The position numbers and the translations under genes were made by a program. A stretch of 64,000 nucleotides of DNA, from assembly GCF_012489685.1 (NCBI RefSeq), contig NC_080043.1, positions 41,307,127-41,371,126 of the forward strand. Reading direction: 5' to 3'. The stretch's first letter is position 1, and each line of letters starts with the position of its first letter. The notes under the pieces are model-generated. The model did not search any database, had not been told where the DNA came from, and saw nothing but the letters and a program-made list of their open reading frames with translations. The stretch is from Lotus japonicus (taxonomy: Eukaryota; Streptophyta; Magnoliopsida; Fabales; Fabaceae). Shown one piece after another: positions 56,070 through 64,000 of the stretch.

Positions 56070-56414
56070 GATGGTGGATGGAACCATTGGCTAAGAAAGG
56101 ATGGTGGATGGAACCATTGGCGATCGAGATGGTGGATGGAACCATCAAGGTCGATGAGATGGTGGATGGAACCATCAATGTTGATGAGATGGTGGATGGA
56201 ACCATCGGTGAAGCAGGAATGGTGGATGGAACCATTGGTCTGACCGAGATGGTGGATAGAACCATCAGGAAAGACGAGATTGGTGGATGGAACCAACGAT
56301 CGTATATGGTGGATGGAACCATAGATCGGACAAACCAGATGGTGGATGGAACCGTCGAATGGACTAGGTGGTTGATGGAACTACCGAACGAGTGAATTGG
56401 TGGATGGAACCTTT
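56070..56414. repeat. Hairpin array, copy 2
   Basis: Nearly the same as 52226-52570. The TATGGT unit here has the common GGATGGA loop where copy 1 has GGACGGA, and one further unit differs at a single base in the loop. Stems agree with copy 1. Confidence 0.85.
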
Positions 56415-57283
56415 GAGCTCGGTGTCCGGAAATTTTGTTTTCCCGTGTCTGAGTTGTTGATGTTGCATCTGGATCACCTGGACGGGACGCCGACCAGCGT
56501 GTACTGGCATGAGCATAACACCTGTTTGACTTACACTTTTGTTGTTTTAGTGTGACTGCAATGAGGCAGTCTGGGTCGTGTTCTTACAGAAGACAGTGTC
56601 TAGGTCATAGACAGTGTCTTGGTGGGTTGTGTGATGTGAGGAAACGTTAGTCTAACTGCGAGTAGGTTATTAACTCAGTTAGTGCTATTAATACAAGAGA
56701 AGTTATGACATGTGGATATGTTCATATGATGAAAGTTTATATGAGATGTGATTATGTTTATGCATGATTTGTTGTGGAACCTGACCCTTGCACTACTTCT
56801 TTATGTGTTTATTTGGGGGGGGGGGGTTAGATGGTCGTGAAGATAACGGCGACGACTCATTCTTGGGAGTTGATACTACGTGATGAGCCACTACCGGATG
56901 ACGACTACACTCATGATGAAGAGGAAGAAGATAAAGAGGAAGGGGTCAAGGATATGGTTGGGTTGAGAGACATCCATTTTTCTTTTGGGTTGAGAGTACC
57001 GAGTTTTGGAAGCATTGAACCATTACTTTATTTTAATTGGGATATTTTAACTTGATGTAATTTACTTTGAAGTTTTCTTTCGGATATTTATTTCATACTC
57101 TTTTCAATGATTAATAAAGATTGAGGTTTACGTTGATGATTATTTCTGCAAGTTCGAAATGGTTAAGTTTCAAGAATTTTGTAAAATTGAACTTTTGTCA
57201 CTAATTGAAGATTAATTAATTAAACGACGAAAATTCACGACGTTTTGGTTACTGTGTGACACTTGAGAAATCGGGGCGTTACA

Positions 57284-59118
57284 GTGAAGCCATATGGTCC
57301 GAGTTTCTGATGATGATGATGATGATAATTTATGTTTCCATTTCTGTATTTGATTTCCTGTACCAGACTATGTGCTTGAGGGCGCTATGTCCTCTTTATG
57401 TGTTGTCTTCTTATCTATAGACTTATGCGGTGGATCCGTTCACCAACTATGCATGCTATGAATGTTCTGTGTGGTTTATATCGTTGTCCTCCATAGTCTT
57501 AGGTTAGGAGATCAATTACCTGGGGATGAGAAGGGGGTGCGCGAGTACACTTTACTCTTGCGACCCCGATCTAATGAAAGAACCCTAAGTAGAAAAAAAA
57601 ATTCACTAATTCACGTCGCGTGCTCACTCCTAAGTGATGGAGTAAGGGCGAATTCGTCACTTAAGGAAGGGGCGCGACAATTTAAGTCTCATTCTCTTTA
57701 TGTTAAGGCTCTAAAGTCATCCTAGAGTCTTATTATTCTCTTCACAAAAATATTAACAGCACACCAATCTCAGAGAACAAAGGGAATTACAGCTAGGTAA
57801 GCGACCCTTTGAACTGTTAATCAAATAGCAATACCAGTAAATTAAATATTCAAGACATGTCATTTCATTCCAAGTAGAGTCCAACATGTTATTTGCATAT
57901 ATTACATTTTCTCAACAAAAATTTCTCAACCACGGCATGTGACAGAACATGATAACCGAAGCAAGAAATTCAGCCAGAAATTTCCCCAAGAGGGCTACGG
58001 CCGAAACAACAACAACACAGAATTCTCTAACAATTTTATTTTTCTCATATATGAATTCCAAGGCCATTTTCCAGCAATCATAAATCACATAACTCATCAC
58101 CAAAATTTCAGATTTAGCAACTAGGATCATATTACACAAATCTCATGACAAACTACCAATTTCTTGACATAATTTCATATGATCGTAAGAAAGGATTAAG
58201 ATAGACTAGAGCATCATGACCTACACCAAACATAGTAATATGAGCATAGCAAAAACATAGCATCATATGGAAAATTCCAGCAAGCAATCTCATGCACAAA
58301 CCCTCATGAAAACCCTCTAGATCACAACATAATTCATGGCAAAACATGGCAAGGATTCCTAGACAAACTACCCTTCCTAGGACCTGCCCTTACCTTTCAC
58401 AATAGTGATGGAAAACAGAGGTTTTTGGAGAGGAAAGGTGAGCAAAAGCTGCTGTCCAAGGTCCCTCTTCACCTCCCCTACTTGATCTCTCCCTCTCTCG
58501 CATGGTGGTCTGCGGCCGCAAGCAAGGGTGCAGCGGCGGCGGCTCCCTCTTCTTCCTCTCTTTCTCTCTTCTGTTTTTCTTACGTGACTGGTGTATGGGT
58601 GCACTTCTATATCTGCATGAGAAGGAAATAAGGGTTTCCTCCCCCCCTTCACCCCAATCAACTTGCGGCTACACTATAGATGGGCTAGGGTTTTGTCTTT
58701 TTTTCTTTTCTTTTTAAGCCCAACCCAAAGCAAACCCTAGACCCACTAATTACACACACAATCAGATCTGAACCTAATGAAAACTCAATCCCTTTTTATT
58801 AAAAACAAGAGCAAACACGGAATTAAAAGAAAAAAATATCAATTAATCCGCTGGCATTGTACAACCCTAACCACAGTGACTAAAACGAGGATATCTCGAG
58901 CTACCGAGATCGGAATGACCTGAAACCACTTGGAGAATTTTCTTAACTTAAAGGGATACAACGCTCATCAAGGAAGTTTTCCCAAATGAGATCATTAAGA
59001 CTCTCAAAAGTTCGCACAAAGTGACAGGCAGAATCTGTCAAAACTCAACCCTAGTCAAAACCTTCATTTTTATTCAATTTTCCACTTGAATAGCATAAAA
59101 TGAGTTTAGGGCCTTACA
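57284..59118 (-). mobile_element. Inverted Tekay-like LTR, related subfamily
   Basis: The right part (59118 back to about 57680) is the inverse of the LTR at 53134-54550: it ends TTTAGGGCCTTACA and includes AAGTCTCATTCTCTTT. It differs enough to be a separate, older insertion. The left part (57284-57680) has no clear match to the 53134 LTR and may be its diverged second half. The open frames at 58377-58717 are accidental. Its start at 59118 abuts the gag of the Sirevirus-like element. Confidence 0.7.
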
Positions 59119-60876
59119 ATACCAATTATGACTACTAGAAGGCTCGAATGATGGTGTTTCTCAAATCTATGGACAGTATAACATGGAAGGCAATAGTCAA
59201 GGGGTGGAAACATCCTGTGATAGCATCCACAACTGAATTGAAGCATGAAGAAAAGTGGACAAAGAAAGTAGATGACGAAGCTCTTGGAAACTCCAAAGCC
59301 TTGAATGCTATTTTTAATGGAGTTGACAAAAATATGTTCAGGCTAATCAACACATGTACTGTGGCTAAAGAAGCATGGGAGATTCTCAAGACTGTCCATG
59401 AAGGAACATCAAGAGTTCGTATGAATCCATATATGAGTTCCACATGCGTATTAGGGATCTAGCCAACTCTTCTTTTGCCCTAGGGGAACCCATGTCTGAA
59501 GAAAAGTTAGCAAGAAAGAATCTCAGGTCCCTCCCCAAGTGGTTTGATATGAAGGTAACTACCATTGAAGAAGCCCAAGACATCAGTAACATCAAGGTTG
59601 ATGAACTCATTGGTTCCTTGCAACCCTTTGAGATGTCTCTTAATGGTAGATCTGTGAAGAAGGCGAAGAGTATAACTTTTGTGTCCAACGCTGAAGAAGA
59701 TAAAGATCATAGGGAGATTGATACTAATGCAAGTATTGCAGAAGCTATATCATTTCTTAACAAAGCGTTGAAGAGTTTGGTAGAACGTCAAATACAAATG
59801 CCCTGGACAATGTGTCGGACAATGTGAAGAACACTGAATTTCAACTCAAGGGCAAACATGAGAATGATACAACCAAGGCTATTCATGTAAAAGCTCTCAT
59901 TGGAAAGTACTATTCTGATGCTGAGTCAAGTGATGGTGATGAGGTTATCTCAAATGAAGAACTAGTTGAAACCTACAAATTGTTGTTGGCTAAGTGGAAG
60001 GAATCATGTATGTATGGTGAGAAAATGAGAAAAGAAGTCAAGGATTTGGTTGCTGAGAAGAAGCAACTTCAGAGTAATAACTCCAGCTTGCAAGAAGAAG
60101 TAAAGACCATCAGCAAGTTGCGTGAGGAGAATGAGAAACTTCATATTACTAATGCAAAGCTGCAGGAGGAGGTAACATTACTGAACTCAAAGCTTGAAGG
60201 TATGAAAAAGTCTATTCGTATGATGAATAATAGTACTAATGTGTTAGAGGAGATTCTGGAAGTTGAGAAAACAGTTGGAGATATGGAAGGGATTGGCTTC
60301 AGCTACAAGAATGCAAATAAGTCTACTTCATCTGAAAAGCAAACTAAGCAACCAATGTCAGACCCAATGTCGCATCATTCTGTACGACATGTGTACCCTC
60401 AGTTCAGAAAATCCAAGAAATCTACTTGGAGATGTCATCACTGTGGCAAACTTGGTCATATAAGGCCCTACTGTTACAAGCTATATGGATATCTTCAGTC
60501 TCATGATCAACCAATGACTAATCCACTAGTAGCTCCAGCAAGGAAAGAGTGGAAACCTAAAGAAGGAGTTAGAGTCAAGTTCTTCGGCGAGGAAAAGATG
60601 TCTCCACATCCATCTAAGGTGAATAGATCATATTCAAAGGATGTTGCTCTTCTTAAATCTCAGAGTTCTGGTGTAGATGTTAAGAAGGAGGGGAGGACGA
60701 AATTTGTTGTTGCAAGTTCTCTTGAAGTTTCAAATGCACCAATAACTGTTCATGCAAGCATAGGTGAATCTGTAAGTGCATATCCTAATGCTATTGTGCC
60801 TAGTGTGATTCATGAGATATTAGTTGAATTTGTTTCTGTTCCCAATGTTGAACCCCATGTTGAGACATTAGTTTAG
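59119..60876 (+). pseudogene. Gag of a Sirevirus-like Copia element, frameshifted
   Basis: Copia capsid precursor. The N-terminal retrotransposon gag domain (UBN2 type) reads MMVFLKSMDSITWKAIVKGW from 59148 and continues FRLINTCTVAKEAWEILKTV. Just before it a TAG replaces the Trp codon of the usual NYDYWK motif. A deletion and frameshift near 59420 lead to MRIRDLANSSFALGEPMSEE, and another near 59795 leads to the last frame (59812-60876). That frame has a coiled coil (about residues 60-150) and a CCHC knuckle CHHCGKLGHIRPYC (about residues 207-221). After it the pol region is absent. Confidence 0.85.
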
Positions 60877-61267
60877 ATTACTTCAGATGTGAATATGGAA
60901 CCCTCTGCTGGAAATCCAAACCCCATTGTTGACACATCTGAACTTGATCTCCAAACTTGATCTCCAAATCCATCAATCTACCTTGGGTTCTGAACCATCT
61001 ACCGGTTGTAAGAAGTCAGTTATTGAAGATGTTCATGAATTGTTGTCATTCTGGTCTTAGTAGTTATGGTTTGTTTATGCTGAGCACCCTGTGCCAAATT
61101 TGTGTTAAAAAGGGGGAGTAGTATTTGGTGACTTTGGAGTTTACTTGTTGTTGGTATGGATGCATCATTTGAGGGGGAGTTCTGCTACTAAGGGGGACCT
61201 TTGGTTCTCTTTGCTTACCCTCTCTGATTCTCAAGTTGTTTTAGACAAAATTTGACAAAGGGGAGAT
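60877..61267 (+). other. 3' non-coding region with repeated polypurine tracts
   Basis: AAAAAGGGGGAG (about 61108), GAGGGGGAG (about 61170), AAGGGGGA (about 61190) and AAAGGGGAGAT (61257-61267) succeed one another, the last directly before the LTR. Several polypurine tracts before the 3' LTR are a known feature of Sireviruses. Pol (protease, integrase, RT, RNase H) is missing between gag and this region. Confidence 0.7.
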
Positions 61268-61577
61268 TGTTGTCACATTGTTGTCTTGCATTTTGTCAAA
61301 AACAACCTGATGTCGAAGCAAATGCCTTGACATCCGATTTCGTGAAGCTAGGACATCAGTACTTTGCTTGGAACGTGATTGTGGGCCCTTGAAGATCTTA
61401 TGAAGATATGTTTTTATAAGTTACTTGAGATTCAAGTAGCTGTACCCGAAGGGTTTTAATTGTGGGTTGTTATTTGTTGAAACATTCTTTGATAAAAGAT
61501 TTGTTTCTATCTTTACTTGGGAAAAACGCAACAAGATCTTTGGAGATTTAGTTTTGAATTGTTGTTGCTGCAATATT
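61268..61577 (+). repeat. Right LTR of the Sirevirus-like element, truncated
   Basis: It begins TGTTGTCACATTG after the polypurine tract and matches 49345-49660 closely. It ends at about 61577, where sequence of a Tat-like element starts, so the TATA box and the rest of the LTR are lost. Confidence 0.8.
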
Positions 61578-61789
61578 TTTCTTTGGAAGGCGAGCACGTT
61601 GTTGCTCACGAAAAACAAGAAGTGTGCTAATACGGAGGGCGAAAGCACGATAACTAAAGGAAAAACGAAATGCATTAAGGCCCAGGGGGCGAGTCGCTTA
61701 CATAAAGCCCTGAAGGGCGAACAACTAAAAGAAAGCAAAAAAGAAAAACAGGGTGCAACACGGTAAAGGTAAAATACAAAAACTAATTA

Positions 61790-62840
61790 TCTTCATTCTC
61801 TTCTTCTTCATTTCCTGCGGCCCAAAGATTTGGCCCCAATCTTGGTGGATCTTCCGGCCCGATCAGTCCAGCATCCGTTATCTCCTTAAGCATCCCCATG
61901 AGGCACAAATCTATGTTAGGATAAAGACATTGAGCCTGATCTTTAGATAGGTAGAAACCTTCCTCGCGCTGCTCATAGGCGTCATCCGCAGCTGCTTCCC
62001 TCGCCTTGGCTGCCTTCTCTTTCTCTTCAGTGATTTCCTTCTTTTTCTCTTCAGGCTCCGCCCTTATCTAGCTAAGTTCTTGATCCTTCAAAGCAAGGGC
62101 GTCATCCTTGGCCGCCAGCGCCAACTGGGCCTCTTGCTCTTTCTCCTTCATTTCCACCTCGAGATCGGTGATCTTCTCGACGTGGTAACCAAGGTCAACC
62201 CTTACCTCGGCCAACTCATTTGCAACAGACTCCAGCTTCTTCTCAACGACAATTCTCTCTCTCGCCACCCCTGCCACGTTCTTGTCCAGGCGGTCACCAT
62301 ACTTTGCGTGTTCTGCTTGGAGCGCGGCGTAGTCAGCTTGGAGCATCTCTCCTTCAGCAGCAGAGGCCCCAAGCTTCCTGAAGGCGTGGGCAAAGATGCA
62401 CCGGCGTGCAGGAATGACGCCACACATTCTTGTCCCGCGTCCTCAACCCCTTCACCATAAACTTCTTTTTCCAGGTAGTCATGATTGATACCGGAAAGCA
62501 AGAATTCCATGGGGTCAGTGGCGTCGCGCAACATGGTGGAAGAATCAGATGGAACTTCTTTTTCCTTTTCGCCCGGGTCAGAGCGAGTCTCCTTTTCGGC
62601 CAAGTCGGATCAACCTTCTTTTTCCCCCAAGCCAGTATGGCTTTCTTTTTCGCCAGTCCCTTGGCGAACAGGGCTGGGATTCTCAGGGACTTGATGAGTT
62701 GGCGGAGTCGTCGTTGTCTGACGAGTTGGTGTTGGCGATGGTTAGCGGTGTCGGGGACAGATTGGGAAGACTTTGTTGCCAAAAAAGTATTGCAACAGCG
62801 AAGAAGAGGACGGAGGCAAGGGAGGAGAAGACTCACCGGA
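61790..62840 (-). pseudogene. Antisense ORF of the second Tat-like element
   Basis: Minus strand. A Lys/Ser-rich N-terminal frame (62836-62354) and the frame 62603-62202 (MAEKETRSDPGEKEKEVPSD, then MEFLLSGINHDYLEKEVYGE) shift near 62400 into a coiled coil (62427-62068, MLQADYAALQAEHAKYGDRL). After one TAG the same strand continues to about 61790 with KDQAQCLYPNIDLCLMGMLK and GLIGPEDPPRLG. The last motif matches GLVGPDDPPGFN in the first element. The protein's role is unknown. Confidence 0.65.
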
Positions 62841-63314
62841 GGATGAAATAAACAAAGGGTTGAAGAAAGGATTGATGGCAGCGGTGCCGGAGCGGAGGTA
62901 CGCCGGAAGTTTGCTCAAGGAAATCTGAGGAAGAAAGTGGAGTTTGGAAAGTGAGAAATGATGGAGGAAAAGGGTGTTTATAGGCACAGGGTGACGGTTG
63001 GCATGGAGCACGTGGTGGTCACGTGGAGTGAATGATTACCTTGGGAAGAGCAGGCGGCGCATTAATGGGAATGAACGCGCATGATTGATGTAAATACCTT
63101 CCGGCTTCAGTTCTGAAGTGACGTATGATGGATTTGAAATGGAAGTGGATTTGAAAAGATGGTGTCCATTTGAAGTTGTTGATCGCCACAACCGTCGATC
63201 CGGTTTTCCCGGTCGCCTCCGTACCCGCTTTCTCGAGCTCACCTCTCGCCGCCAGTACACTTGTGGACTTATGGACTTGTGGACTTGTATTGGCAACCTT
63301 CGATTGAAACACCA

Positions 63315-63730
63315 TGTTGGCGACCTATGATAAATGCATGTTTTAGATCTAAGTTAAGCTTAAGGGACTGTTAAATTCTTTAAGACACGCTTGGCTATCG
63401 TGCCTCAAGCCTGGTGTCTTGTGGACTTCTGGACCGGGCGAGCTCCTATAGGGGCAATGCCCTAGAGTCGCCCGCCCATTGGCGGGTCACTTGGCCTATA
63501 AACTGGGCCTACGCATGCGGCCCAACTGTCCCATTAGGAATAGGCTAGCATGCGGGGCCCACACCCCAAACCTATAAATAGGTGGCAGTTACCAATTGTA
63601 AGGGACTTTTGGCTCATTTCTTAATAACACATGAAATTTAGTTACACACTCTCTCTCTATATTCTCTCTCTAGTGCAATCACACCACACTCTAGGTACTA
63701 CCCTAGCTCTCAATGTTCCAATCAGGAACA
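63315..63730 (+). repeat. 3' LTR of the second Tat-like element
   Basis: It starts TGTTGGCGACC and ends ATCAGGAACA (416 bp). TATA-like CCTATAAATAGG is at about 63571. No primer-binding site follows (ATAGCACTGC), which supports a 3' LTR. It shares AGACAC(A/G)CTT and CTTGTGGACT with the LTR at 18592. Confidence 0.82.
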
Positions 63731-64000
63731 ATAGCACTGCACCTTTGTTGGTAAATCCGCAAGTGTACGAATCCACCCGGTTTTAAATATCGAACCACAG
63801 GGATTGTGAGTGAATAGATTCGGTTCAGGCTTTGAGTTTGAAGGTTTGTTTTATTGAGGCAAACATATGTTGAAGTAGTAATAAGGAAAAAGAAAATATA
63901 AATTCAGAAATGAAACAGAAAATGAAAAGAAAGAGTGATTTACTTTGGGTTCTTGCTCAACTAATCAATTCAAGCACATCATTCTATGCACATGTTCTCA
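63731..64000. repeat. Start of a further dispersed repeat, unassigned
   Basis: AAATATCGAACCACAGGGAT and CCGCAAGTGTACGAATCC resemble a sequence common in plant repeats, but the window ends before a structure can be seen. Confidence 0.3.

Larger units (their letters stand above)
50755..57283 (+). mobile_element. Tekay-like LTR complex with three LTRs and two coding-poor interiors
   Basis: The order is LTR 3' part (50755-51603), interior 1 (51604-53133), complete LTR (53134-55447), interior 2 (55448-56618, truncated) and LTR 3' part (56619-57283). LTRs start TGTAAGGCCC and end GGGGCGTTACA. Interiors begin with a Met-tRNA type primer-binding site, and interior 1 ends with a purine tract. No gag or pol is present, so this is a large non-autonomous derivative. 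The LTR-interior-LTR-interior-LTR pattern points to recombination between elements sharing LTRs. The copies are nearly identical, so it is recent. Confidence 0.85.
61578..63730 (+). mobile_element. 3' half of a second Tat-like Ty3/gypsy element
   Basis: Only the region after pol is present: non-coding sequence, an antisense ORF (62840-61790) and a 3' LTR (63315-63730). It is related to, but clearly different from, the element at 10089-19037. The left end is a junction inside the Sirevirus-like LTR, and no 5' LTR or TSD can be assigned. Confidence 0.78.

Noticed and set aside
58377..58717. Overlapping frames with Ser/Arg-rich protein
   Set aside because: They fall inside an inverted Tekay-like LTR, whose equivalent position in the forward LTR has no such frame.
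62430..62846. 138-codon plus-strand frame
   Set aside because: It is the complement of the antisense ORF of the Tat-like element, whose minus-strand reading matches a second family.

Overview
The window looks like repeat-dense heterochromatin or intergenic DNA of a dicot plant, most likely a legume. The sequence is AT-rich and uses plant splice signals. Almost every recognisable protein is a fragment of a plant transposable element: L1-type LINEs with a zf-RVT/RNase H tail, Sirevirus-like Copia, Tat-lineage and Tekay-like Ty3/gypsy, CACTA, hAT, MITEs and SINEs. The legume placement is an inference from the style of the repeats and is not proven. Only two open reading frames look like intact host genes. 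They are the Agenet (Tudor-like) paralogues at 24254-24685 and 40791-41255, both on the minus strand and each with a TATA-like box upstream.

Layout. 1-2430: fossil LINE (minus). 2875-4084: solo LTR (family A, Sirevirus-like) with a perfect 5-bp target-site duplication (TSD). 4150-8301: a 4.15-kb solo LTR with a perfect TSD and an internal array of hairpins. 9000-10054: remains of a third Agenet locus. 10089-19037: decayed Tat-like Ty3/gypsy element with gag-protease forward, RT/integrase deleted, and a long antisense ORF that is split by another family-A solo LTR. 19560-22940: fossil LINE split by a hAT element with an 8-bp TSD. 23700-24790: Agenet gene 1. 25294-30836: a tandem duplication whose first copy received a LINE and whose second copy received a gene-capturing CACTA element. 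31680-36790: LINE interrupted by a third family-A solo LTR. 40250-41400: Agenet gene 2. 41500-45500: repeated Agenet 5' flanks, a selenoprotein-H-like exon fragment and a 5'-truncated LINE with a 15-bp TSD. 45600-47455: F-box/LRR (FBD-like) pseudogene invaded by SINEs. 47795-48590: two MITE-like elements. 49345-61577: a Sirevirus-like Copia element whose LTRs and gag are separated by a truncated family-A LTR and a multi-LTR Tekay-like complex. 61578-63730: 3' half of a second Tat-like element. 63741-64000: start of another repeat.

The history that can be read is one of layered insertion. An Agenet gene and its flanks were duplicated several times, and transposons then inserted into, and partly erased, the copies. 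Four insertions have identifiable empty sites or exact TSDs, so relative ages can be ordered.

The least expected signal is in two different Tekay-like elements. Each carries a tandem array of short stem-loops, 7 units at 5584-5826 and about 12 units at 52226-52570 (the latter repeated at 56070-56414). Several substitutions in one arm are matched by the complementary change in the other arm, while the loop stays almost constant. This suggests that the hairpin itself, and not a protein, is what is conserved.
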